Below are positions 9,701 to 18,679 of a stretch of DNA of 64,000 nucleotides, piece after piece. The DNA comes from Paraburkholderia sp. LEh10. Lineage in GTDB: Bacteria; Pseudomonadota; Gammaproteobacteria; Burkholderiales; Burkholderiaceae. The notes under the pieces are model-generated. The model saw only the letters and a program-made list of their open reading frames with translations, was not told the DNA's origin and made no database searches. The DNA is taken from positions 248,001 to 312,000 of the forward strand of contig NZ_JAGIPX010000001.1 in the NCBI RefSeq assembly GCF_017814945.1. Direction: 5' to 3'. Made by a program: the position numbers and the translations under genes. Position 1 is the first letter of the stretch. Each line of letters opens with the position of its first letter.

Positions 9701-10324
9701 CTAATAACTCGGCGGGGAAATGGCCCAGATGACGACGGTCTCGATCGCACCGGGATTGCGGTAACGGTGTGCGAATCGTGATGAGAAGGCAACACTGTCG
9801 CCCTCGCTGAGGAGGAAGTGTTTGTCTTTGCCAATCCAGATTTCAAGTTGCCCCGTCTGGACGTACAGCACCTCATCGCCCTCATGGGAATAACTCTGCG
9901 GGCTTTCCGCCCCGGGCGGAATGCGCACATGCAGCATCTCCAGCTGCATGTCCATTTTGGCGGTCAGCAATTCATCCACGATGCCCTGCTCATACCGCAT
10001 CTGCAGGCGGTTGCCACGGCGTACCACGTAACCCTCCTCACCAGCGGGAACGGGCGTATTACCCGAAAAAAACCACTGCACCGTCACACCGAGGGCCTTC
10101 GCGATGTTGACCAGCGCTGCAATCGAGGGCGACGCAAGGTCGCGTTCAAGTTGGCTGATGTAGCCCGCCGACAGGTTCGTGCTCTCGGCCAGCTGCATGA
10201 GGGTCATCTGACGGCGCTTGCGCAGCCCGCGAATGCGGTCGCCAAGGATCGGTGTTTCCGCCGTGCGGGCGATCTCGCCTGATGGCGGGTTCGACTCCAC
10301 GCGGATCTTTTTCTGAGAGGCCAT
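9701..10324 (-). CDS. XRE-family regulator with C-terminal cupin (PuuR-like)
   Basis: A 207-aa regulator. An N-terminal helix-turn-helix (residues ~30-85: LRKRRQMTLMQLAESTNLSAGYISQLERDLASPSIAAL) is followed by a cupin sensor domain (SHEGDEVLYVQTGQLEIWIG...GDSVAFSSRFAHRYRN). This architecture regulates amine, polyamine and amino acid catabolism in PuuR-type proteins. It sits upstream of the cupin-oxidoreductase-etfB genes with a 300-bp gap, and a polyamine-type permease relic lies on the other side. The start MASQKK is preferred to an upstream in-frame alternative at 10354. Confidence 0.85.
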   Translation of the reverse strand: MASQKKIRVESNPPSGEIARTAETPILGDRIRGLRKRRQMTLMQLAESTNLSAGYISQLERDLASPSIAALVNIAKALGVTVQWFFSGNTPVPAGEEGYVVRRGNRLQMRYEQGIVDELLTAKMDMQLEMLHVRIPPGAESPQSYSHEGDEVLYVQTGQLEIWIGKDKHFLLSEGDSVAFSSRFAHRYRNPGAIETVVIWAISPPSY

Positions 10325-10756
10325 GCGAATGATCGCTCCTTCATCCACCCGCAAGAGTGGGTCGCAAAAAGGCTGTCCGGAGACGATCGACCCGCGCTAG
10401 GGGTGGATGCTGCCAGGACGGACGAGCCATGTCCCTTCATCGCAGGGCATGCGGCATTGTTACACAGGCCGACGCTCTTCTGAGATATAAGTAAAATTAC
10501 TAGCCAAATTTTTTACCTACAGAAAAATGTTTTGGGTACATTCACATCGAAAGCGGGCGACTTGCCGACTTCGCGACCGGCCAGGAGCGCGGCTTCTGGT
10601 TTCTTGGCCACAGCGCCCGGATTGGGCGGTGATGCTCGAAAAGCCATGTGCGCGAACACGAGGCGAAACCAGCGCGTTCCGTATGCGTAGCCCGAGTTGT
10701 CGAGTGAACCTTACTGGATACCGAATCTATGAATCAGCGTGCGAACGTGCTTGTCA
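10325..10756. other. intergenic region with decayed sequence
   Basis: Apart from the candidate operator at 10490-10516 I see no feature. The plus-strand frame from 10527 does not look like a real protein, and the sequence leads into a truncated permease gene. Confidence 0.35.
10490..10516. promoter_or_regulatory. candidate operator upstream of the XRE regulator
   Basis: AGTAA-AA-TTACT at 10490-10501 is a short palindrome. GTAAAA at 10491 pairs with TTTTAC at 10511-10516. Both share the GTAAAA/TTTTAC half-sites of the repeat near 9485, which suggests one regulator acting at both the regulator and operon promoters. It lies about 165 bp upstream of the regulator start. Confidence 0.4.
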
Positions 10757-11002
10757 GAGATCGCGCCGGGCGTGATCTCGGGCGCGCTGTTCGCGTTCGC
10801 AACATCGTTCGATGAAGTGGTGGTCACGCTGTTTCTCGCGGGCGCGGATCAGACGACATTGCCGCGGCAGATGTTCACCGGCATCCGCGAAAACATCAGC
10901 CCGACGATTGCCGCGCTCGCGACGATTCTGATTGTGTTTTCGACCTGTCTGCTGCTCGCGCTGGAGTGGCTGCGCGGCAGGAATGCGGCGCAGGCGGCGT
11001 GA
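10757..11002 (+). pseudogene. polyamine-type ABC transporter permease, C-terminal remnant
   Basis: The frame encodes IAPGVISGALFAFATSFDE, VVVTLFLAGADQTTLPRQ and MFTGIRENISPTIAALATIL, then a last membrane helix ending LALEWLRGR. This is the final third of a PotC/YdcV-type inner-membrane permease for spermidine/putrescine-like substrates (EAA-loop region onward). The N-terminal two thirds are missing and the upstream sequence is unrelated. With the PuuR-like regulator and the demethylase-type oxidoreductase nearby, it suggests a decayed amine uptake and catabolism locus. Confidence 0.75.
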
Positions 11003-11060
11003 TCGCTCACTGGAAGACAGACGAAGCGTAGAGCGGGATCAGAGAACGCTGTCGCGCCCG

Positions 11061-11345
11061 TCACGCGACGTCGGCTCGCTGGTGGTGTGCATGTTGGGGC
11101 TTCGTGCCCATGGCGGCCTGCACGTTGCAGCCGACTCTTCCGGTGCTTTTGCCATCACTGGTCATTGAACGGGAATCCGGATCCGTGAGAGACAACTGTT
11201 TGTCCGGGTGCTTCTCCAAACCCTTTCTGATCCGCTCGAGTTCCCGCATCCGCTGGCGCAAATGGGCGATCTTCCTGGTAAGGACGTCCACGGCTGCGAC
11301 CGCATTGTCACTCGAACGTCCGCTCGAATTCAGGAAGCGACACCC
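11061..11345 (-). mobile_element. IS1182-type transposase remnant
   Basis: The minus frame reads VDVLTRKIAHLRQRMREL, ERIRKGLEKHPDKQLSLT, then DPDSRSMTSDGKSTGRVG and CNVQAAMGTK. The DPDaRsM...G.G..GYNVQaAVD pattern is the core of IS1182-family transposases. Both ends are missing, and the segment after NVQAAM drifts out of homology. It is a fragment of about 95 codons, with no inverted repeats recognised. Confidence 0.7.
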
Positions 11346-11648
11346 GGGCGGGCGTTGTGACAGACCGCCTGAAACTGATTTCAGCTCCCGTCACGTCACG
11401 TCAAAAGGAGCATGCCATTTGCCCGGCGCGCGGTCTGGCGTGTGGTGCCACCCCACCTAAACGAGGGGGAACGACTGCCGAGGACCAATATAAACTTGCC
11501 GAGCCTCCTCAGCAGACAATGCGCCACAAGTTGGTCACGGTCGTGCGCCGTGCGCGCAACGCAAAGCAATGGTGAGGCACCGACGGTGTTCCTGAACGGG
11601 GCACGGCTTCCTCTTTTAACGCGACTGACTAGTAAAAGTGAGAAAACG
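11346..11648. other. intergenic stretch before the DUF1254 gene
   Basis: No gene is visible. An open frame upstream and in frame with the DUF1254 gene begins at 11412, but it has no ribosome site and no lipoprotein signal. The promoter of the lipoprotein gene probably lies here. Confidence 0.35.
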
Positions 11649-13019
11649 ATGATGCGACGCGCGTTCCATTGGGTTGGGGCTGCGGTCTGTGCGACTACCT
11701 TGGCATGTGGTCTTAACGGATGCGTAAGCACTGTAAGGTCGGATAATTTCGCGCCATCTGCAACTGCGGTCGCGCCACAGGCGAGCGTCGCAGTATCGGA
11801 CAAGGAGATTACTGATTCGTGGTTCTATCTGCTCGGTCGGCTTGCCGTGCTGAGACAGCAGCGGCTCGATTTCGAGGATGACGGCTTTCACTGGAATGAA
11901 CTGGTACATCGCAAGCCGGGGGGCGTGCAATGGGCGAACCCGAATCTGGACGTCGTATTTTCGGAAGCTTGGGTTGCTATTGACGAGGACAGTTGCGTGC
12001 TCCTCGACATTCCGCGCATCGAAGGTCGCTACTATACGTGGCACATGCTGAACGGCTGGGGCGAGACGGTGCTTAACATCAACGAGCGCACATTTCCTAA
12101 GCAGCCTTATGGGCGATACGCACTCTGCCTGAAAGGCAGTCACGTCCGTATCCCTGCTGGTGCCTTGCGTATTGATCTGCCCGTGCGCACGTTACGAGTG
12201 GCGGCACGTGTCGAAATGGGCGATAGCGCTGAAACTGCGATTCGTCTCCAGCATGAGTTCAAGCTGACACCGCTCGGCGAACCGAAGCCTGAACCGGTAA
12301 TCAACGTACCGCGCTTCACCAATGCAAAGCTGCCGCGCGCAGACGCGTTCGATTTTGCAGATGCAATCCTCGCAGGCTCACCAGACATCAATCCGGGTAT
12401 GGACGAAGTGCGCAGCGAGGTTCGCGCTGTTACCGCGCTCGTTCAGTCAGGCCCGGAGGGGCGAAAACGGGTCGATGCAATCATCGGACAGGTTGCATTG
12501 CCGATGCTCGCGCAGCGCATTCGCGCCCTTGGCCCTGTTGCTAACGGTCGGATGCGACCCGCTGTGGTCGGCACGTATGACAGCGACTACGTCGGTCGCA
12601 GTGTCGCCGATCTGGTCGGTATCTGGGCCAACAAGCCTTCAGAGGTCGCCTATTTCGGGATGCCTCATGTGGATGGGAGCGCCACGTATGTCCAGACCTT
12701 CCCGAAGGACGCGTTGCCTGGAAGCCGGGTTCGCTACTTCTGGTCGGTGGTGGCGGTCGACTCGACCCAATACAGGGTGATACCGAATCCGCTGAACCGC
12801 TACATCCTGAACAGGCAGTCGCGTTTGCAGCCGAACCCCGACGGCTCGCTCACCCTCGCGTTCGGACCGCGCAAGCCCGACGGCGTCCCGGAATCGAACT
12901 GGCTTCCTACGCCCGCCGGGGAACGCTATAACCTGACATACCGCCTTTACGGAATGCTGCCTTCAGGGGCTGACGCGTCGTACGTTCCACCGCCGCTGAT
13001 CAATATTCCAAATCAGTGA
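11649..13019 (+). CDS. DUF1254/DUF1214 domain lipoprotein
   Basis: A 456-aa predicted lipoprotein. The N-terminus MMRRAFHWVGAAVCATTL is followed by ACGLNGC, a lipobox-like site with the lipidated Cys around residue 20-24. The body is a DUF1254 domain (residues ~60-180: VQWANPNLDVVFSEAWVAID...YYTWHMLNGWGETVLNI). A DUF1214 domain follows (residues ~330-440: FPKDALPGSRVRYFWSVVAVDSTQYRVIPN...NWLPTPAG). Family function is unknown. It appears to be a single-gene unit ending in a clear terminator hairpin. Confidence 0.85.
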   Translation: MMRRAFHWVGAAVCATTLACGLNGCVSTVRSDNFAPSATAVAPQASVAVSDKEITDSWFYLLGRLAVLRQQRLDFEDDGFHWNELVHRKPGGVQWANPNLDVVFSEAWVAIDEDSCVLLDIPRIEGRYYTWHMLNGWGETVLNINERTFPKQPYGRYALCLKGSHVRIPAGALRIDLPVRTLRVAARVEMGDSAETAIRLQHEFKLTPLGEPKPEPVINVPRFTNAKLPRADAFDFADAILAGSPDINPGMDEVRSEVRAVTALVQSGPEGRKRVDAIIGQVALPMLAQRIRALGPVANGRMRPAVVGTYDSDYVGRSVADLVGIWANKPSEVAYFGMPHVDGSATYVQTFPKDALPGSRVRYFWSVVAVDSTQYRVIPNPLNRYILNRQSRLQPNPDGSLTLAFGPRKPDGVPESNWLPTPAGERYNLTYRLYGMLPSGADASYVPPPLINIPNQ

Positions 13020-13040
13020 GAAGACAACGGCACTGATCAC

Positions 13041-13086
13041 GCGTCTGCGAGGCATCCAAACTATTGCCGGCCTCGCAGACGCTTTC
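13041..13086 (+). terminator. intrinsic terminator after the DUF1254 gene
   Basis: Perfect 13-bp arms GCGTCTGCGAGGC (13041-13053) and GCCTCGCAGACGC (13070-13082) enclose a 16-base loop. TTTC follows, 22 bp after the DUF1254 stop. The T tract is short, so termination strength is uncertain. Confidence 0.6.
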
Positions 13087-13200
13087 TGCGAAGGCCATTT
13101 GCGTAAAGCTCGCATACAGACGTCGCAGGAGCGGGCTGCTCAGACGGAACCATAACGGGCATACGGAAAAAGTTTGTTCATAGAGAGAAATAACCAGGCA

Positions 13201-13941
13201 ATGAGATTGAGTGGGAAGGTCGCCATCATCACAGGCGCGGGGCAAGGCATTGGTGCAGCAACAGCTTTTAAGTTTGCGCAGGAAAAGGCGGTAGTGATCG
13301 CTTGCGATATAGATTTCGATTCCGTGGCGACGGTCGTGCACATATGCAGGCAAACGGGCACGGAAGCGAGCGCGTTCGCCGTCGACGTGACGAAGCGTGA
13401 ACAAGTCGATGAAATGGTTGCCAAGGTACTTGATACGTACGGACGGATCGATGTCGTGGTGAACAACGCAGGCATCACACGGGACGCGCGTTTGCAGAAA
13501 ATGACGCTACAACAGTTCGACGATGTCATCGATGTCAATCTTCGCGGCGTCTTTCATACTGCGCAGGCAGTGGTCGATGCAATGATCGAACAGGGTTCGG
13601 GGGTCATCCTGAACGCCAGTTCTGTCGTGGGCATTTACGGCAACTACGGACAGACAAACTATGCGGCTGCCAAATTTGGCGTGATCGGCTTCACGAAGAC
13701 ATGGAGCCGTGAACTTGGTCCGAAAGGCATCCGTGTTAACGCGGTTGCGCCCGGTTTCATCGACACGCCGATTCTCTCGACGATACCCAAAGACGTATTG
13801 TCGAAAATGCAAAAGCAGGTGCCGCTGCGCCGGCTTGGCAAGCCCGAAGAAATCGCCAACATTTACGCGTTTCTGGCGAGCGACGAAGCGAGTTACGTCA
13901 ACGGTGCCGTCATCGAGGCAACTGGCGGACTCACGTTGTAG
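13201..13941 (+). CDS. SDR-family 3-oxoacyl-ACP reductase-like (FabG-like)
   Basis: A 246-aa classical short-chain dehydrogenase. The cofactor motif TGAGQGIG is at ~12-19, NNAG near 88, catalytic Ser in NASSVVG near 140, and YAAAK (Tyr/Lys) near 153-157. Length and the GFIDTP...[13 protein letters not shown]...ATGGLTL ending match FabG/PhaB-like NAD(P)H reductases. The start ATG 13201 is chosen by alignment to the family; AGAGAGAAA lies ~10 bp upstream. No fatty-acid genes are adjacent, so it may act in a catabolic or PHA-related role. Confidence 0.85.
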   Translation: MRLSGKVAIITGAGQGIGAATAFKFAQEKAVVIACDIDFDSVATVVHICRQTGTEASAFAVDVTKREQVDEMVAKVLDTYGRIDVVVNNAGITRDARLQKMTLQQFDDVIDVNLRGVFHTAQAVVDAMIEQGSGVILNASSVVGIYGNYGQTNYAAAKFGVIGFTKTWSRELGPKGIRVNAVAPGFIDTPILSTIPKDVLSKMQKQVPLRRLGKPEEIANIYAFLASDEASYVNGAVIEATGGLTL

Positions 13942-13988
13942 GCAGTTCGCAAATACACAGAGACGACCGCCTTGGCTCAGAGAGGCCG

Positions 13989-14973
13989 TTGCGTGACGAC
14001 TTCGTGGTGCTGGAGTGGGTCACGTGGCAATTCGCGGAAAGCCTGCAGGAAGGGGCCAAACGCGAAGTGCCGAAGATCGGGAACCTGCACGGGTATCGCG
14101 CGATGCTGGCGCCGCCGCACGTCAAGCGCAGGCTGGTATGCGAACCCGACGTGTCGCGCTATATCCAGATCGATCCACCCGTGGTCACCACGCACACGGT
14201 GGACTGGGACTCACAGCACTGGCGGTCTATCTGGCGGCCGACGAGTTCGCAGACTGGTATCGGCGCTCACGCGGTGACAAGAAAGCCTGCAACCTCGTGA
14301 CGATCCTCGCGCGCATCCGTGCCGTGCACTTCGCTGCCAACTATCCGCAGTATGGGATGGAAGGCGTCGAACGGCTCACGGGGCTGACGAGCAAGCAGCG
14401 CGCGGTCATTACCCGAATGCGGGAGATTGCCGCGCAGGGACAGCAAGCCATCGTGTTTGCGGAGAATCCGGGCGTGCTCAATGCGATCGCGAAGGAACTG
14501 TCGTCCGACGGCGTGGATACGGTTCTGTTTCATGGCGAGATCCCGATCCGCAAGCGCGTTGCCGACAAGGACCGCCGCTTCATTACTGGTCTTGCAACGG
14601 GCTTGCTGTCGACGAAGGCCTCCGGTCGCGCAGGCTACAACCTGCCGAACGCGGACTATGTGCTTTTCTATGACCGGTCGTCGAGTGGCGCATCGAGTAT
14701 CAGGCGATGCGGCGCGCGCTGCGCTGGAACCGGAAGGGCGTGCTGAACGTGGAGTATTTTCATCTCCCAGGCAGCGTCGACGAGTACCAGGCGCAAATGG
14801 TCGCGCACAAACGCGACTCGATGCAGGCCGGGCTGGACTGGGCTACGCCTGAGCTGGAGGAAGAGACGTTCCTGCACATGGACTCGCTGCTCGACCGCTT
14901 TGTGGACGATCCGGCGATCATGCACGAACACATTGCCGCGGACATGCGGAAACTGTTAAAGGAGGCAGCTTGA
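13989..14973 (+). pseudogene. SNF2-type helicase C-terminal region, frameshifted
   Basis: Three frames in order cover the last ~330 residues of a superfamily 2 helicase. First comes LRDDFVVLEWVTWQFAESLQ to about 14215. Next comes AVYLAADEFADWYRRSRGDK, then QQAIVFAENPGVLNAIAKEL, TVLFHGEIPIRKRV and ASGRAGYNLPNADYVLFYD to about 14680. Then come YQAMRRALRWNRKGVL and YFHLPGSVDEYQAQMVAHKR. FHG, the GRAGYNLPNAD segment (motif V) and YDRS are helicase C-domain signatures. The N-terminal ATPase half is absent. Such helicases are common on integrative elements and plasmids. Confidence 0.7.
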
Positions 14974-15199
14974 AAGAACTGAATGTATCGGTGTCGGGGG
15001 CGAGGGTGTCGTCACGGTGAAGCGTGAAGGAACGCGCCGCGCTGTAGTCGCCAACGTCCTCGGACGTATCGAGGTGTTGTGCCTCGACCGCCTGGTGCAC
15101 GAGCCGCATGAGGGGGCCTTCATCGGCTGGAACGTGGCGGGCGCGGTGACGACCATGTTGACGCGCGCGGTGGCACAGCCCGCGTCGAAGCCTGCCTGA
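14970..15199 (+). pseudogene. small ORF after the helicase relic, probably frameshifted
   Basis: The frame from GTG 15017 gives 60 residues (VKREGTRRAVVANVLGRIEV, LCLDRLVHEPHEGAFIGW). Just upstream, in another frame, a TTG overlapping the helicase stop with GGAGG before it would start KELNVSVSG. One slip in the G run near 14996-15000 would join these into a protein of about 76 aa. I do not recognise the family; it was probably the next gene of the helicase operon. Confidence 0.4.
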
Positions 15200-15403
15200 G
15201 CGGTTGGGATTCCCAGTCCCTTACCTTGCATCAGCCCGGCAGAAATGCAGGGTTTTTTTCGGGTTTATCGGGGAAAGGCGCGTACCGACCGGGTAGGGAC
15301 CTTCGTCGGTATGCCGTGCAATTGGCAGGTTCCAGGATTGACCGGTCGTTCGGGGAACGCGTGACAACGGCGCGCCCTGCAGCGCCGCGTGAAGGCATGG
15401 CGA

Positions 15404-16897
15404 TCAAAACGGTGTGAGATCAGAGCCGCGCGCGCCGGCATCTGTAGACCCTGACGGCTGACCCGGCACCGCGCCCGTGTCGTCGATGTTGCGTGCAGCC
15501 GCTTTCTCGGCGCGCCAGCGCTGGCGCGACTTGTGCATAGTGCCCAGCGCGATGCGCGCCATCTTCACCCATCCGGAAGGCCGCGGGTCCGCTAACATGC
15601 TGAGCGCACGCGCGTAGTCCAGCGTCAGTCCAGGCGTCCACGCCATCGTCGCTGCGCGCTTTCTTACTTGTGCCGCGACCCACAGTTCGGGAGTCGCGGC
15701 GATGCGCAGAAACGGCTTCCAGCCCCCTTTTTTCCCCCACGCGCGAGCCGACGCTCCCTCGATCGCGGCCTCGAGCGCCTTCGCGACCGTGCTCGAGCAG
15801 TTGCGGTACGTCAGATTATATGTCGTTGTGCGGCGATATTCGGCCCAGAAGCGTTCGAGCCGCTCGGGATCGTAATTGCGTATGCACACTTGCCGCGTGG
15901 AAGGACACCATGCTTTTGATTCGGTCGCGTAGTCCGGCTGGAACAGGCCGGGCACGTCGTTGTCGCGGGTCGCGCGCAGAATGCGCGAGAACTCCTCGGG
16001 CGACCTCTCGATTTCAACGGCCGGGTACAGGCTGATATAAACGCCTTCGGTCGACTCGAGCGCGGCATGGCCCGTTGAGATCGAGCCGTTCCTGTCGACC
16101 GCGGCAATGTAGCGGTCAATGATCGGCTGCCGCCGTGCCTGTGCTTTCGCGGAACCAACCGGCGTCCACACGTGTATTGTCAGGGCGTGTTCGTGCGGCT
16201 CGGGGGCGCCGTCGAATGAGTTCGACGAATGCAGGTTCGGTCCGTCTGGCGTGGCCACTGTGGCCGCCGCCGTCGCCACAGCGACAGTCCCCGCCGCCAC
16301 GGCCCGGTGCTCCGTGCGCTTTTCATCGGCCACCACGGGGTTTGTCGCCATGCGCCGCACGCGCAACGCGAGCAGAGTCATGTTCCAGCCGCCGAACAGC
16401 AAGCCGAATGCGACACAGTATGCGATGGTGCCCGCATAGTAATCGGGGTAGGGCTGATAGAGGAAGATCGCAATGGCGAGTTCCAGCACGCCGCCCCCGA
16501 TAGCAATTTTCCACGTTCGGTAGCGCACTAGTCCTGCGGCAATGATCTGCAGTGTGCCGTCCGCGAGAAAAAGCGTGCCGAAAATCATCGACAGGATGAA
16601 GTTGCCGTGCTCGCCTCCCATCAGCACGAGTCCAGCGGACACAACGAAGGTCGCGCCCTTCACATAGCGCAGCGTGCGCTGGCCGCCCATACCTGTCCAT
16701 GCGACGGCCAGCGTCGCGAGGCCTTCAAGCAGCAGCAGGGCTGCAAACGGGATGATGGGGAACCAGAGCGCGCCGTCAAGCGCATCGCAGAAGATCGTCA
16801 CACCTAGCACGATGCTAAGCAAACCTACCGCCAGCAGTTCGCGCCAGCGGGTGCGAAGGTAGTCGACGCCGAGCAGAATCATCACGAGGCGGACCAT
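15404..16897 (-). CDS. HdeD-like membrane domain fused to permuted papain-like (NlpC/P60-type) domain
   Basis: A 497-aa protein. Residues ~15-190 contain about six hydrophobic helices of the HdeD/DUF308 family (LLAVGLLSIVLGVTIF...GGVLELAIAIFLY). A flexible Ala/Thr/Val-rich linker follows. The C-terminal ~280 residues carry GHAALESTEGVYISLYP (candidate His) and, about 90 residues on, TYNLTYRNCSSTVAKALEAA (candidate Cys). That His-then-Cys order is typical of circularly permuted papain-like NlpC/P60 domains. A GGGAGG ribosome site precedes ATG 16897. HdeD relatives are linked to acid stress; the enzymatic role is inference. Confidence 0.7.
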   Translation of the reverse strand: MVRLVMILLGVDYLRTRWRELLAVGLLSIVLGVTIFCDALDGALWFPIIPFAALLLLEGLATLAVAWTGMGGQRTLRYVKGATFVVSAGLVLMGGEHGNFILSMIFGTLFLADGTLQIIAAGLVRYRTWKIAIGGGVLELAIAIFLYQPYPDYYAGTIAYCVAFGLLFGGWNMTLLALRVRRMATNPVVADEKRTEHRAVAAGTVAVATAAATVATPDGPNLHSSNSFDGAPEPHEHALTIHVWTPVGSAKAQARRQPIIDRYIAAVDRNGSISTGHAALESTEGVYISLYPAVEIERSPEEFSRILRATRDNDVPGLFQPDYATESKAWCPSTRQVCIRNYDPERLERFWAEYRRTTTYNLTYRNCSSTVAKALEAAIEGASARAWGKKGGWKPFLRIAATPELWVAAQVRKRAATMAWTPGLTLDYARALSMLADPRPSGWVKMARIALGTMHKSRQRWRAEKAAARNIDDTGAVPGQPSGSTDAGARGSDLTPF

Positions 16898-17237
16898 GGC
16901 GTAATCCTCCCTGCGCTTGCGAACCTTGGCTGGGCGAAACGAACTTACCGTTGACGATGACTGTCGCGGGCATCGGGCTGCGGCTGTCAATAACGCATAA
17001 TAGTGCGATTCCGGGACGAAATGAGAGTTGTCCGCAGGCGTGCGTTACATCAGGCGACGCCCGTTTCGTCGGACGACAGACGCGCCGTGTCGGGCAGCAG
17101 TCGACCCGTTATCGCCACCCGGTCCACAAGGAAGGCGAGGATCGTTCTTAGTACTTCATCAGCCATTCACCTGGGGAGCGTGTGCTGCTCGCCGGCCAGA
17201 CCCGTCACCGCACTCAAGACTGCCACTGTGGCCGTCA
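16898..17237. other. intergenic, no feature recognised
   Basis: I see no credible gene. The region should contain the promoter of the HdeD-like gene at its left end. Confidence 0.35.
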
Positions 17238-17666
17238 TCATTTCTCTTCCCGCATCGATGGCGTAAAGGTGATTCCTACCAGCAATCCTTCCGGCCCGAT
17301 GAAGCGACTGACGGTCTGGCCCCACGGCTCATTGCGGTTCCTGACCAGCATCCGATACCCTCGTGATTCAAGTTCGGCCGTAGCCGCTTCGACGTTGTCG
17401 ACATCAAACTCAATCCAGGCTTGCGGGATGGGTACTTCACGAGGCCACGAATCCGTGCCGAAGCACGACTGAGCGGCCAGAGAGAGCGGCCACAAGGCGA
17501 AAGTGTTTGCGCCTTTCATGCTCTCCGTATGGAGGTAGCCGCCTTTCTCTTCCTTGAAGGGGATACCGAAGGCCCGACCGTAGAGCTCGCGGCTTGCCTG
17601 CGCTTCAACCACAATCGGGCCAAAGCCCGCGATGAACAAGGCCGTGGCTTTTGGGATCTTTTCCAT
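17238..17666 (-). CDS. VOC/glyoxalase-like dioxygenase superfamily protein
   Basis: A 142-aa protein of the vicinal oxygen chelate fold. It shows two beta-alpha-beta-beta-beta halves: FIAGFGPIVVEAQASRELY through GYLHTESMKGANTFALWPLS, then QAWIEFDVDNVEAATAELESRGYRMLVRN through TVSRFIGPEGLLVGITFTP. The last segment carries the usual C-terminal F..PEG.L..i. ending. AAAGGAG precedes the ATG. Many such proteins confer small-molecule resistance or are uncharacterised; no substrate can be assigned. Confidence 0.75.
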   Translation of the reverse strand: MEKIPKATALFIAGFGPIVVEAQASRELYGRAFGIPFKEEKGGYLHTESMKGANTFALWPLSLAAQSCFGTDSWPREVPIPQAWIEFDVDNVEAATAELESRGYRMLVRNRNEPWGQTVSRFIGPEGLLVGITFTPSMREEK

Positions 17667-18029
17667 GGCTTCTCCTTTGCCGCGAATAAGCGGCGCCATG
17701 AGGAACGAACATGTCCGCCCGCGCCCGTCGAACTGATGTGGCGGCCAGTATTCAGGTATTGAGGGGCATGGATGAGTGTAGGCTTGTTTCAGGTAGCCGG
17801 CAGGCATCTCCGCCCGGCAGCGAACAGCGATCGGGCGGGTTCGGTAGCGCTCGCGGCATCGACTGTCTGCGTCGCGTCACGGGGGTACTGCTGACGCTCG
17901 ATTGTCCCTTTCCGACTTTGCTCGAGCGGCGTTAGAAAGCCGCACTGGGGCATTCTCCGATCTCGTTGCGAACTCCAGACAACGTCGTCAGAAGCCGCCC
18001 CAAACACATTGCAGCAAATCACCGACAGA
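17667..18029. other. intergenic, no feature recognised
   Basis: Open frames here are shadow-like, and I see no gene, repeat or hairpin that stands out. Confidence 0.35.
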
Positions 18030-18290
18030 CTAGGGATCGTTAACTGCGTTGATGATGTCAGTGAGAAACCAAGGCAGGATCAATTGCGTATCGGAATAGC
18101 TGACACCAACGCTGAGCATCGGTGGCTTTGACGTGGAGTCGCCGCGCGTCGCACCGTGGTTGGCACGCGGGAGGTTTGCATTCGAGTCGGCCGGAATTTG
18201 CTGGGCAATCTGATTATTGGCGGGCGGCCATGTCGAGGCGCAGCCGGCAGTGAGTACGACGAGGGCAATTACGGAGCAAAAGGGCTTCAT
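18030..18290 (-). CDS. small predicted lipoprotein
   Basis: An 86-aa protein beginning MKPFCSVIALVVLTAGCAST, a classic signal peptide with lipobox LTAGC (Cys at 17). The mature part is Asn/Pro/Ser-rich and ends SDTQLILPWFLTDIINAVNDP. I do not recognise a family. The clean lipobox is the main reason to accept it as a gene; the CTCATGAGGG context offers only a modest ribosome site. Confidence 0.6.
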   Translation of the reverse strand: MKPFCSVIALVVLTAGCASTWPPANNQIAQQIPADSNANLPRANHGATRGDSTSKPPMLSVGVSYSDTQLILPWFLTDIINAVNDP

Positions 18291-18679
18291 GAGGGCGAAC
18301 TCTCATGAGTTCGTCGCGGTATGTGGCTGGCGTCTGCCGAGCGCGGGAGGCGTGGTCTGTAGCCCCTAAGCGGACTGCCGGCCTATCGAAGCATCAACGG
18401 CTGATGGCGGATGGAGAGCGGTCGCTCGAACGGCCATGTTGCAGTAGCGACGAACGGCAGTTGATGGGCGGCGACTTCTGTGCGACTCGCATCGTCGGCG
18501 GGCGTTTGAATCGTAATCAACAGAATCAAGCGCGGGTCTTGGGCCGATAGAGCGGTTCTCAATGCAGCTAGGTGCTACCTGCCTCATGGCCGCTACCAGT
18601 CAACCAGTTTGGTAGCAAATAACAGGTTCACGTCGTCCCTTAACTCTCGATACGCCCCGGCTTCACAACCACTTGCGCG
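18291..18679. other. intergenic, no feature recognised
   Basis: No gene or structured element was recognised between the lipoprotein gene and the dioxygenase relic. Confidence 0.3.
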
